A stretch of 8,861 nt of DNA from an uncultured Parabacteroides sp. (GTDB taxonomy: Bacteria > Bacteroidota > Bacteroidia > Bacteroidales > Tannerellaceae): positions 1 to 8,861 of the forward strand of contig USAD01000104.1 in assembly GCA_900552415.1 (NCBI GenBank), written 5' to 3'. How positions within the stretch are numbered: position 1 is the stretch's first letter; each line of letters opens with the position of its first letter. Of this stretch, positions 1 through 6,371 are shown piece by piece. A program made the position numbers and the translations under genes. The notes beneath the pieces were generated by a model, which was not told the DNA's origin, did no database searches, and worked only from the letters and a program-made list of their open reading frames with translations.

Positions 1-895
1 CATTGTCCAATGAGGCACTATCGCTCAAGTTGGGCTGAATGATAGGCCGGATCTCGTTGATATCGGGAATAGCTTTGGAGGAGAGTACGCTTTCCCGTGC
101 TTCCATCCATCCCCGGTTACCACGGATTGTATTGATCTCTCCATTATGTGCCAGAAGCCGGAATGGTTGTGCCAAACTCCAGGTCGGGAAGGTGTTGGTG
201 CTGAAGCGAGAGTGTACCAATGCCAGGCCGCTCGTGAAGTAGGGTTGGGTCAGATCCGGAAAATAGTGGCGCAGTTGCATGGATTCCAACATGCCTTTGT
301 AGACAATATTCTTGGTTGAAAGGGAAACGATATAGAAATCCTTTTTGGTGGCCAGGTTACTCATGGCTACCAGTTTCTCGATTCTTTTGCGGATAAGATA
401 CAATTTCAGCTCGAATTGTTTGGAGTCGTCCCGGCCGGTAATGAAGATCTGTTTGATGTCCGGTTCAGTCGCTAGTGCCTCCTCTCCGAGGATTTGGCTG
501 TTGACTGGTACTTTCCTGAGATGCATCAGGCTCAGTCCCTCTTTTTCGATCTCATCGATAATGATACTCAATATCTTTGATTGATCTTCCTTGTCTTTGG
601 GTAAAAAGATTAATCCAGTACCGTATTTTCCTTTTTCCGGGACAGGAATGCCTTGTAACAGGATGAATTCGTGAGGAATCTGTAATAGGATTCCGGCGCC
701 ATCTCCACTTTTGTTGTCCGCGCCTTCGGCTCCACGGTGGCGCATATTCTCTAATACCTTTAATGCGGACTCGACCAATTCATGTGATTTCTCTCCATGA
801 ATGTTGACAATCATACCTACGCCGCAAGCGTCATGCTCATAGCTAGGATCGTATAACCCTTCGTTTCTGTCATGATAAATTCCTCTTGCCTTCAT
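1..895 (-). CDS. gltB: Glutamate synthase large subunit, N-terminal part (cut by window edge)
   Basis: This frame is open from ATG at 895 to the window edge, 298 codons with no stop, and continues beyond base 1. It encodes the class II glutamine amidotransferase domain of the glutamate synthase large subunit, which releases ammonia from glutamine so that it can be added to 2-oxoglutarate in the cytoplasm. After a short propeptide comes HDACGVGMIV, whose Cys24 is the expected N-terminal nucleophile once residues 1-23 are removed. RHRGAEGADNKSGDGAG spans residues 52-68. HSRFSTNTFP starts at residue 228 and LAHNGEINT around 249, with Asn251-Gly252 as the likely oxyanion-hole pair. The synthase, FMN and iron-sulfur regions lie outside the window. 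The family is near 1500 residues, so about a fifth is visible. The start is supported by the standard spacing to the catalytic Cys and by a -7-like element at 945-952. A GltD partner is not visible here. Confidence 0.95.
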   Translation of the reverse strand, partial: MKARGIYHDRNEGLYDPSYEHDACGVGMIVNIHGEKSHELVESALKVLENMRHRGAEGADNKSGDGAGILLQIPHEFILLQGIPVPEKGKYGTGLIFLPKDKEDQSKILSIIIDEIEKEGLSLMHLRKVPVNSQILGEEALATEPDIKQIFITGRDDSKQFELKLYLIRKRIEKLVAMSNLATKKDFYIVSLSTKNIVYKGMLESMQLRHYFPDLTQPYFTSGLALVHSRFSTNTFPTWSLAQPFRLLAHNGEINTIRGNRGWMEARESVLSSKAIPDINEIRPIIQPNLSDSASLDN

Positions 896-944
896 TTGCT
901 GACTTTATGTTTGTGTTATCAATATATGTATATCAATATGATTG

Positions 945-952
945 CAAAAGTA
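945..952 (-). promoter_or_regulatory. Putative gltB promoter, -7 element
   Basis: On the minus strand this reads TACTTTTG, a full match to the Bacteroidetes -7 consensus TAnnTTTG, about 50 bases before the gltB start codon. I see no good TTTG -33 element 19-21 bases further upstream; the nearest is TTTA at 976-979. The rest of 896-1107 is A+T-rich and shows no gene. Confidence 0.45.
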
Positions 953-1107
953 GGATTTTTGTGTTATAATGAGTATAAAGAGAGGAGAATTGTGGAAGAA
1001 ATCTTGGAATGAAGGTGAGGCTTGTTTCTAATTGTCGCTATTATTGCTTGTTTGGTTGCAATTGTTTTGGTAATTTTTTATTTATGCTGATATTTGTAAT
1101 TTGAATA

Positions 1108-1133
1108 CAGGAACGTTAAAATAAACGTTCCTG
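1108..1133 (-). terminator. Hairpin after the nitroreductase gene, probable terminator
   Basis: A perfect 10-bp inverted repeat, CAGGAACGTT and AACGTTCCTG, is separated by a 6-base loop (1118-1123). It begins nine bases past the nitroreductase stop codon. The minus-strand bases after the stem are A+T-rich but have no clean U-tract. It lies too far upstream of gltB to be an obvious part of that promoter. The tip of the stem includes AACGTT, so a protein-binding palindrome is a second possibility. Confidence 0.6.
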
Positions 1134-1142
1134 CATATGATC

Positions 1143-1667
1143 TCATCGGATGACACGATAATAGTCCGCTTTGCGGGGTTTTTCTGGGGCAGGTTCGCCT
1201 TCCGGATAACCTAAGGCCAAAGCGCCGACTCCCATGAGTCCGTCTGGCAATCCCATCTCTTTCATGAGTACTTTTCCTTGCTCGGTCGCGAACATTTCCC
1301 GCTCACGGTTGATCCAGCAAGAGCCTAATCCAATGGCGTGGGCGGCGATCATCATGTTTTCCAGTACGCAACTGCCATCTTGAAGGGCGTTGGCGCCATC
1401 AGCGGGCGCGAAGACCAAAACGATCGTTGGCGCGTCATAATAGGGATTGCTCGTGACTCCCATGATCTCGGCGTTCATCCGGATCAGCTGTTCCTTGAGT
1501 TCCGGTTTTTGGACCGCTACGATATAAGGCGCTTGTAGACCTCGTGCTGTTGGCGCGTAGGTGCCGGCTACCAGGACATTCTCTAACTCGTCATCCTTGA
1601 TTTGCGTCTTCTTGTACTTGCGCACGCTCCGGCGTGTCTTGATTGTTTCTAGGATTTGATTTCTCAT
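1143..1667 (-). CDS. Small nitroreductase-family protein
   Basis: The 174-residue product is an FMN-dependent oxidoreductase of the nitroreductase fold, a cytoplasmic NAD(P)H-using enzyme whose true substrate cannot be read from sequence. TRRSVRKYK at residues 11-19 is the typical N-terminal FMN-phosphate-binding motif, followed by YAPTARGLQ near 37-45, ENMMIAAHAIGLGSCWI in the second half, and a final GALALGYPEGEP before a basic tail. The frame is open to an earlier ATG at 1691, but I chose 1667. The family usually begins a few residues before the RRS motif, and a -7-like element at 1696-1703 would leave almost no leader for the earlier start. There is no Shine-Dalgarno site, as is usual here. 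The gene stands alone and diverges from the envelope operon. Length and motifs fit the short single-domain subgroup common in anaerobes. Confidence 0.9.
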   Translation of the reverse strand: MRNQILETIKTRRSVRKYKKTQIKDDELENVLVAGTYAPTARGLQAPYIVAVQKPELKEQLIRMNAEIMGVTSNPYYDAPTIVLVFAPADGANALQDGSCVLENMMIAAHAIGLGSCWINREREMFATEQGKVLMKEMGLPDGLMGVGALALGYPEGEPAPEKPRKADYYRVIR

Positions 1668-1695
1668 GATTGTTGGTATTAAATAGTTCATGACG

Positions 1696-1726
1696 CGAAA
1701 ATAGTGGATATGTTTTCTGGTTCAGA
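1696..1726 (-). promoter_or_regulatory. Putative nitroreductase promoter
   Basis: On the minus strand TCTG (1723-1726) is followed after 19 bases by TATTTTCG (1696-1703). Both differ by one base from the Bacteroidetes TTTG / TAnnTTTG consensus, and the spacing is right. It would start transcription roughly 23 bases before the ATG at 1667. Confidence 0.4.
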
Positions 1727-1776
1727 TGCCATCCAGGATGTTTCATCTATATTATTTGTCGTTTCATCAAATTTTT

Positions 1777-1808
1777 TCTGGCGGTATGGTGAATTCGGAG
1801 TATCTTCG
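1777..1808 (+). promoter_or_regulatory. Putative promoter of the envelope operon
   Basis: TCTG (1777-1780), a 20-base spacer and TATCTTCG (1801-1808) match TTTG / TAnnTTTG with one mismatch each. The inferred start of transcription is around 1814, about 20 bases before ATG 1834. This argues against translation from any of the in-frame ATGs upstream. Confidence 0.4.
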
Positions 1809-1833
1809 CTTGTGTTTCAAAAATAGAATGCTT

Positions 1834-2397
1834 ATGAAAAGATGGATCATGATGTTGATTGCTCTCGTGGTGTGTGTTAGCTTTTCGGAAGCTCAGACAA
1901 CCGACAAGGAGGAGAGGGCGAAATTGCGTGAGGAGCGTAGGATCGAGCAGGAGATGCTGGACTCTTTGTATTTTGTGCAGGCTAAACAAGCTATTGAGAA
2001 TCGAAGGTTTGTCCTTGAGGCGGATCGGGTGATGTTTAAGTATGGGACTACCGCTTACGTCTCGTCGAATACGAATTTTGTGATGGTGAAGGATGATGAG
2101 GCGACGGTACAGATCGCTTTTAATGTGCCGATGAGTGGCCCGAATGGCCTTGGTGGTATAACGGTTGATGGTAATATGTCTGACTTTGAAATGAAAGAGA
2201 ATAAGAAAGGAGATATTACTGTTGAGTTTAATACGTCGGGTATCGGTATTTCCGCTCGAGTGACTATTACCTTGCCTAAGGGTAGCAGTTCGGCGACGGT
2301 GACGGTCTTGCCGACATTCAATTCGAATCGTTTGACGTTGATGGGGCATATTCTTCCGTTGGAGAACAGCTCGATATTCAAGGGGCGTGCCTTATGA
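1834..2397 (+). CDS. Secreted DUF4251-type protein
   Basis: The 187-residue product has a signal peptide (MKRW, then a hydrophobic stretch to about residue 18) with a likely signal peptidase I site at SEA-Q, residues 20/21. A highly charged segment, KEERAKLREERRIEQEMLD, follows and is probably an amphipathic helix. The remainder is rich in beta-strands: FMVKDDEATVQIAF, a Gly/Pro turn region (SGPNGLGGITVDG) and several V/T-rich strands. This order matches the Bacteroidetes DUF4251 family as I know it; no activity is established. The frame is open back to 1726, but the signal peptide only works from 1834 (or 1828), and the inferred promoter lies within the longer version. It is the first of three tightly spaced envelope genes, so periplasmic or surface location is likely. 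The family call is from recognition, not a search. Confidence 0.8.
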   Translation: MKRWIMMLIALVVCVSFSEAQTTDKEERAKLREERRIEQEMLDSLYFVQAKQAIENRRFVLEADRVMFKYGTTAYVSSNTNFVMVKDDEATVQIAFNVPMSGPNGLGGITVDGNMSDFEMKENKKGDITVEFNTSGIGISARVTITLPKGSSSATVTVLPTFNSNRLTLMGHILPLENSSIFKGRAL

Positions 2398-2426
2398 GTG
2401 ATTGTTTAATGTAAAATGGTTATGGT

Positions 2427-3062
2427 ATGAAAAAGATGATTTTCATGTTTCTTTCCGTCTGCCTGTTGGCCAGTTGCGAGAAAGATCCGGATATGGATGA
2501 GATGGATGGCGACTTTACGGTCTATACGCAGTATGATTCTGATTTTGACTTTTCGGGCGCCTCAACCTATTATCTGGCGGATAGCATATTGGTTGCCGGA
2601 CAGGGCTTGAAAGGTGAGTATTGGAAAGATGAGAATGCCCAAACGCTTATCTCGCAAGTTGCGAATGAAATGAACCCACGGGGTTATGTCCGCTCCTCCG
2701 ATAAGGAATCGGCGGATATCGGCTTGCAGATGACGTATGTGGAGGTCAGCGTGAATATGACGACTTTCGTGGGCGGCTTTTGGGATGGCTGGTGGAATCC
2801 TGGTTATTGGGGACCTTATTGGGGCGGTGGCTGGTATATGTCATTCCCGGTTTCTTATAGCTACGATACTGGGGCGATTGTCCTGGAACTGGTGGATTTG
2901 GGCAGTGCCGAGCAAAACGATATTTCCCGTAACCAGCTGCCGATCATTTGGCGGGCGAATAGCGAGGGGTTGCTCTCCTCCAGCTCGAGAGTGAATATGA
3001 TTTTGGTGGAAAGGGCGATCAGCCAGTCGTTCGAGCAGTCGCCGTATATTAATCATGAATAG
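2427..3062 (+). CDS. DUF4136-type lipoprotein
   Basis: The 211-residue product begins with a lipoprotein signal: MKKM, a hydrophobic core and the lipobox LLASC, with Cys17 as the lipid-bearing residue. The segment after Cys17 is strongly acidic (EKDPDMDEMDGDF), which resembles the export signals that send Bacteroidetes lipoproteins to the cell surface. The body matches the DUF4136 pattern: an early strand with YDFSG-like residues, ADIGLQMTY near 90-100, and the late YDTGAIVLELVD strand. Between them, residues 116-137 form a Trp/Gly/Tyr-rich loop (WWNPGYWGPYWGGGW) typical of this family. It starts 29 bases after the DUF4251 gene and ends 3 bases before the next, so the three are probably cotranscribed. 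Molecular function is unknown. Confidence 0.85.
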   Translation: MKKMIFMFLSVCLLASCEKDPDMDEMDGDFTVYTQYDSDFDFSGASTYYLADSILVAGQGLKGEYWKDENAQTLISQVANEMNPRGYVRSSDKESADIGLQMTYVEVSVNMTTFVGGFWDGWWNPGYWGPYWGGGWYMSFPVSYSYDTGAIVLELVDLGSAEQNDISRNQLPIIWRANSEGLLSSSSRVNMILVERAISQSFEQSPYINHE

Positions 3063-3065
3063 GAG

Positions 3066-3719
3066 ATGATAGCTATGGATATAATGATAAGGAAGAGCTG
3101 GAGAGCCCTGGGTTTGGCCTCCTTGTTGATCGTCTTGTCCGTTTTCGGTTTTCAGGGACGGGCACAGCACCTACCGGATGAGTTGCATTTTAACCTGGAT
3201 TGGCAGGTGAACGCTCCGATCGGTACGGATTTCGCCAACCATTTGAGTGGTTGGGGTATGAGTTTCGAGTTTGGTTATGAGGTCGCTGGCCCTTGGTCGT
3301 TGGGTGCTTTCGCCAGTTTCCATACGAATCATCAGTATGTGGAGCGACAGACAATCCTTTTGTCTCCAACCCAGGCATTGACGACGGATCAGCAGCATTC
3401 CGCTTTTCAGGTGCCTTTTGGAGCCTTGGTAAGCTATTCGCTGTATGACAATGGTTATGTGCAACCTTACGTGACAGCCAAACTGGGCGCCATGTACCAG
3501 CAGAACACGACTTATCTCAATACGGTGGGCTATTATGAGCGGCCATGGGGGTTTTATGTCTCCCCGGAGATTGGCGTGAATATCCACCCGTTGAAATACA
3601 GCCGGTTCGGTTTTCATGTCGCCGCTTATTATAGTTATGGCACGAACGAGACCGATTTGTTGAATTACGCCGAGTCGGGGCGGAGCAATTTGGGATTCCG
3701 TTTGGGTATCTGTTTTTAA
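3066..3719 (+). CDS. Small outer-membrane beta-barrel protein
   Basis: The 217-residue product has an N-terminal signal (basic RKSWR, then a long Leu/Val-rich stretch) ending at GRA-Q, residues 33/34. Alternating aromatic/polar strands follow, such as WGMSFEFGYEVAG, WSLGAFASFHTN, FGALVSYSLYDN, YVQPYVTAKLGAMY, WGFYVSPEIGVNI and FGFHVAAYYSYG, separated by short turns. It ends in LGFRLGICF with a terminal Phe, as expected for an outer-membrane barrel recognised by the BAM machinery. Eight strands would fit the size. Three in-frame ATGs compete: 3066, 3075 and 3084. AGGAG at 3061-3065 sits nine bases before 3075, and the best signal n-region starts at 3084, so the true start may be slightly later than given. 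It is the third gene of the envelope operon, and is either a partner of the lipoprotein or a passive barrel. No ligand can be inferred. Confidence 0.8.
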   Translation: MIAMDIMIRKSWRALGLASLLIVLSVFGFQGRAQHLPDELHFNLDWQVNAPIGTDFANHLSGWGMSFEFGYEVAGPWSLGAFASFHTNHQYVERQTILLSPTQALTTDQQHSAFQVPFGALVSYSLYDNGYVQPYVTAKLGAMYQQNTTYLNTVGYYERPWGFYVSPEIGVNIHPLKYSRFGFHVAAYYSYGTNETDLLNYAESGRSNLGFRLGICF

Positions 3720-3768
3720 GGTGAAGAGATCCTTGTTTTAGGCTAAACAGGCTAATTTCGCTACGCTG

Positions 3769-4176
3769 GTGGCCGAGATCGAGTATAACCCGCGCAACGC
3801 CATCCTGTTCACCCAGAACTTGTCGGACGCGTACCGTTATATCTTGAAGAGCCAGCAGGAGGGGGGCGTCACTTGGCGCGAGGAGGTGGTCTCGCTGGAG
3901 GAGCTGGAGCGGGTCTTCCGGCGGCTCCGCTTCGCCCCCAAGTGGCTTTTTGATTTGAAAAATCCGTATGGCAGGTCCGCCAACCGGTTTTTTGATTCGA
4001 AAAATCCGTATGGCGGGTCCGCCAAGTGGTTTTATCGGGCGTATTCCTTGATGAAATATCTCGAAAGAAACTCCCAGTTCTCCTGGATGATCGCTTTCCC
4101 TCGCTCCTGGCTCGTAAGGCTCTTGGTCTGCGCGTCGGCGAGCATGCCCTTTTCCATCATCAGTTTCAGCATATAG
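3769..4176 (+). pseudogene. Orphan reading frame, probable gene remnant
   Basis: From GTG 3769 this frame could encode 135 residues, but it looks like a broken gene. In the first part, 53 of 57 codons from 3772 to 3942 end in G or C by my count, and the peptide looks protein-like, with a charged amphipathic helix (SLEELERVFRRLR) near its end. The same frame reads back to 3742 (AKQANFATLVAE) and is stopped by TAG at 3739, just after the barrel gene. There is no ATG or plausible leader. Past 3939 the frame runs through the 42-bp repeat, then 145 bases antisense to the DUF3843 gene, where it is only a shadow. I do not recognise the family. It may be the tail of a lost gene, or a real short gene with a GTG start. 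Confidence 0.3.
3939..4033. repeat. 42-bp tandem repeat, two copies plus a partial third
   Basis: Copy 1 is 3939-3980, copy 2 is 3981-4022, and the first 11 bases of a third are at 4023-4033. Copies 1 and 2 agree at 37 of 42 positions. The unit is a multiple of three and reads as a 14-residue repeat on the plus strand (RFFDSKNPYGGSAK). Each unit carries a G+C-rich dyad (GGCGGGTCCGCC in copy 2, one mismatch in copy 1) and a T-tract/A-tract pair around GATTCG. The partial third copy overlaps the stop codon of the DUF3843 gene. The array lies between convergent genes. Confidence 0.85.
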
Positions 4177-5300
4177 ATGCTGCAGTGCTTGACAATGAAG
4201 TAGGAGAGGGCCTGTTTCTCCGCTTTCTCCTTATTGTAGAACGGATTGTTCTCGTCCTTGATGAACTCCAGGTCGAGCGACATGATTTGAGCGCCCTCTT
4301 GCGGGGTGGCGTAAAGGGCAAGTTTTTTCCCTTTCAGGTTACCCGGCAACTGATAATCCGCCTTGGCGATCTCTGGCATCTTCTCTTTCAGGAAGCTCTC
4401 AAGCTCGTTGGATTTCTGGAAATAGAGGATCGGTTGGCCATTGGCGATGGCGGTGAAGTTGTCGTACTCCTTTTGGTTTTGCGCCACGATCTCGTCGGGG
4501 ATGACCGCCTGCGACTGCTCCGCGATCTCGCGCATGAACGCGTGGTCCGGATGGTCTTCCGGGAAAATCAAGGCCAGCCACTGGGGCGATGTCAGCGCCA
4601 GCATGGAGGTCTTGCCTACGTAAGCCAGTTTCTGGTGCGTATCCATGATCATGTTGCTCAGTTGATCCTGGCTGCTGCCCTTGTTCTCGTTCCATAATGT
4701 TTGCGTATATTCCGTCAGTTCGCGGTTCGCGTCGGGGAACAGGTATGAATGGTAGTGGAACCAGAAGAGCAATGGCTCATATTTCTCCTGATTGTCATAA
4801 CGTGTTTGCTTGTCGAAAACCATCTTCATGCGAGGGTTATCGGGTGCTGTTGTCCATTCGTCGCAAAACATGTTATAGATGAGCAGGGAGGTCGATTCGT
4901 TCGCTGGGTTGTCGGGGCTGACGAATGTCCCTTTCTTGAAACCGTGATATTGCTGGGTAAAATGCCATAACAGGAAACGAACGTCCTCGTAGTTCACCTC
5001 GTCGTCGTAGTAGTGATCGTCGGGTGTATAGAAAGGCAGGTATTTGCCGAACAACTCCTTGTATTTCGTGATGAAGGCCCGCCAGATGCCCAAGCCGGAG
5101 ATGACATCCTCGAAATAGGCAGCCATGCGGATGCAGATCTGTTTCGTGTCTTCCGGTTCGAACGAGTTGATCAGTTCCGTCTCGACCATCATGTCGTAAA
5201 TCCGGTTCGCCAGGCTCGTATAATAGGAATCAATCGGTGTACTCTGTTTATATGGATGAATTTGCATCCAGTCCTTAGGAAAAATTTTGATGTTCTTCAT
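4032..5300 (-). CDS. DUF3843-type protein of unknown function
   Basis: The 422-residue product has no signal peptide and no membrane segment, so it is probably cytoplasmic. It is rich in aromatic and acidic residues in the N-terminal half (FYTPDDHYYDDEVNYEDVRFLLWHF near residues 90-115; MFCDEWTTAPDNPRMKMVF near 144-162). The C-terminal part has a Lys-rich segment, GNLKGKKLALYATPQEGA, and ends in FIKEYAR. I recognise it as DUF3843, a Bacteroidales family with no assigned activity; I see no catalytic motif. The ATG at 5300 is 45 bases after the S4-protein stop codon, so it may be the last gene of the rplY operon, although a -7-like element in the gap suggests its own promoter. The stop codon overlaps the 42-bp repeat, so the C-terminus may have been altered by the array. 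Confidence 0.8.
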   Translation of the reverse strand: MKNIKIFPKDWMQIHPYKQSTPIDSYYTSLANRIYDMMVETELINSFEPEDTKQICIRMAAYFEDVISGLGIWRAFITKYKELFGKYLPFYTPDDHYYDDEVNYEDVRFLLWHFTQQYHGFKKGTFVSPDNPANESTSLLIYNMFCDEWTTAPDNPRMKMVFDKQTRYDNQEKYEPLLFWFHYHSYLFPDANRELTEYTQTLWNENKGSSQDQLSNMIMDTHQKLAYVGKTSMLALTSPQWLALIFPEDHPDHAFMREIAEQSQAVIPDEIVAQNQKEYDNFTAIANGQPILYFQKSNELESFLKEKMPEIAKADYQLPGNLKGKKLALYATPQEGAQIMSLDLEFIKDENNPFYNKEKAEKQALSYFIVKHCSIYMLKLMMEKGMLADAQTKSLTSQERGKAIIQENWEFLSRYFIKEYAR

Positions 5301-5326
5301 GTCATATATTTTATTAATGCGTGTCG

Positions 5327-5334
5327 CGAATGTA
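5327..5334 (-). promoter_or_regulatory. Possible internal promoter for the DUF3843 gene, -7 element
   Basis: TACATTCG on the minus strand matches TAnnTTTG except for one base and lies 26 bases before the start codon. No -33 TTTG is visible at 19-21 bases; that stretch is inside the upstream coding region. Weak evidence. Confidence 0.3.
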
Positions 5335-5345
5335 GTAAAATTTAC

Positions 5346-5783
5346 TTATTCCTCGTCGTCATCGTCGCTATCCCAATCGAAATCGAAATTGAAATCGTCG
5401 CCACTGTATGCCGGTTCGGTGAATTGTTCCAGCTCCCGTCTTTCCTTCTTGGTAGGTCGGCCGAGACCTTTCGCACGGTTGACGAATCCTGAGATCTTAT
5501 TCATCTCGAGGATCTCATACTGATCTGGCGTCGTGACGTTCTCCAGGAAATTGGGAACCAGCTTGGCTCCCATTCGGCTCTCGGACAGGGCCAGCACCTT
5601 GAATGAGAAGGTGACGGGCGGTTTACGGACCTGGATGACCTCGCCAACTTTGATCATGCGCGAGGGTTTTACGGTAACGTTGTTGATCATCACCCGTCCT
5701 TTCTTGCAAGCGTCGGCCGCGATGGTCCGTGTCTTGAAGACACGGGTGGCCCACAGCCATTTGTCGATACGAACTTCCTCCAT
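5346..5783 (-). CDS. hslR: S4-domain RNA-binding protein, Hsp15-like
   Basis: The 145-residue protein opens with MEEVRIDKWLWATRVFKTRT, the classic start of the Hsp15 S4 domain, and continues with the S4 pattern ADACKKGRVMINN and KPSRMIKVGEVIQVRK to about residue 55. In E. coli, Hsp15 binds free 50S subunits carrying a stranded peptidyl-tRNA and helps recycle them; a similar role is inferred here and fits the neighbouring peptidyl-tRNA hydrolase gene. A GRPTKKERRELEQF segment near residues 108-121 is probably a basic RNA-contacting helix. Unlike E. coli Hsp15, the tail is extremely acidic (DDFNFDFDWDSDDDDEE). The ATG lies 8 bases after the pth stop codon, so the two are almost certainly cotranscribed. 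Confidence 0.88.
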   Translation of the reverse strand: MEEVRIDKWLWATRVFKTRTIAADACKKGRVMINNVTVKPSRMIKVGEVIQVRKPPVTFSFKVLALSESRMGAKLVPNFLENVTTPDQYEILEMNKISGFVNRAKGLGRPTKKERRELEQFTEPAYSGDDFNFDFDWDSDDDDEE

Positions 5784-5791
5784 GGTTATTC

Positions 5792-6355
5792 TTACTTATG
5801 GTTGAATTGGTTCATCGTGATTTGTATGCCGGCCAGGCAGAAGCTCTTGATGATCTCGGCCGCCCGGTCCAACAGCTCAGGCATTTGCTGGAGTTGCTCC
5901 TCAGGGAAATGGCCCAAGACATAATCGATCTGCCCGCCTTTGGGATAATCGTTGCCAATGCCGAAGCGCAGGCGCGAGTAGTTTTGTGTACCCAGGAGTT
6001 GCGCGATATTCTTAAGGCCGTTGTGACCGGCGTCGCTACCTTGTGGTTTAAGGCGGAGTGTCCCGAAGGGCAGGGCGATATCGTCGACAACGATCAGCAG
6101 GTTCTCGATGGGAATATTCTCTTTTTGCAGCCAATAGCGGACAGCGTTACCGCTCAAGTTCATGAATGTGTTTGGCTTGAGAAGAACCAGCTCGCAGTTT
6201 TTTACTCTAGTGCGGGCGATGGCGCCATAACGCTCCTCGCTGAAAGAGACGCCTTGGCTTTCCGCCAGTCGGTTGACGACCCGGAAACCGATATTATGGC
6301 GTGTGCCTAGATACTCTTGCCCGATATTTCCTAATCCAGTAATTAAGTATTTCAT
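5792..6355 (-). CDS. pth: Peptidyl-tRNA hydrolase
   Basis: The 187-residue enzyme cleaves the ester bond of peptidyl-tRNAs released prematurely from ribosomes, recycling tRNA in the cytoplasm. All hallmark residues are present: GLGNIG at 7-12 (Asn10), TRHNIGF with catalytic His20, [10 protein letters not shown] at 60-69 (Asn66), [10 protein letters not shown] with Asp91 equivalent to E. coli Asp93, and AGHNGLKN with Asn112 equivalent to E. coli Asn114. Length fits the bacterial family (about 190). The ATG at 6355 places GLGN at the usual distance from the N-terminus. It lies 82 bases downstream of rplY, with a strong hairpin between, and 8 bases upstream of the S4 gene. The rplY-pth-S4 order is conserved in Bacteroidales. 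Confidence 0.97.
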   Translation of the reverse strand: MKYLITGLGNIGQEYLGTRHNIGFRVVNRLAESQGVSFSEERYGAIARTRVKNCELVLLKPNTFMNLSGNAVRYWLQKENIPIENLLIVVDDIALPFGTLRLKPQGSDAGHNGLKNIAQLLGTQNYSRLRFGIGNDYPKGGQIDYVLGHFPEEQLQQMPELLDRAAEIIKSFCLAGIQITMNQFNHK

Positions 6356-6371
6356 CCTTTAATTGATAAGA

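Noticed and set aside
39..584. Plus-strand open frames of 67 and 79 codons
   Set aside because: They lie antisense to the gltB amidotransferase domain, whose conserved motifs cover the same bases.
1668..1691. Earlier nitroreductase start at 1691
   Set aside because: It adds eight residues ahead of the usual family start and leaves no leader after the inferred promoter.
1726..1833. N-terminal extension of the DUF4251 protein from ATG 1726
   Set aside because: It would bury the signal peptide 36 residues in, and the inferred promoter (1777-1808) lies inside it.
3734..3749. Terminator directly after the barrel gene
   Set aside because: Only a 5-bp A+T-rich stem (TGTTT/AAACA) with no U-tract after it; too weak to annotate.
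3837..4025. Minus-strand 62-codon frame across the 42-bp repeat (MADPPYGFF...)
   Set aside because: It has low-complexity Ser/Arg composition, and the plus frame over the same bases has the strong G/C third-position bias. It is best read as a repeat translated by chance.
3939..4033. CRISPR array
   Set aside because: Units are directly adjacent with no unique spacers, there are only two full copies, and no cas genes are nearby.
4026..4697. 223-codon plus-strand frame
   Set aside because: It is antisense to the DUF3843 gene, with a composition typical of a shadow frame (runs of Leu, Val, Arg, His).
5798..6310. 170-codon plus-strand frame
   Set aside because: It is antisense to pth, where every catalytic motif is present on the minus strand.
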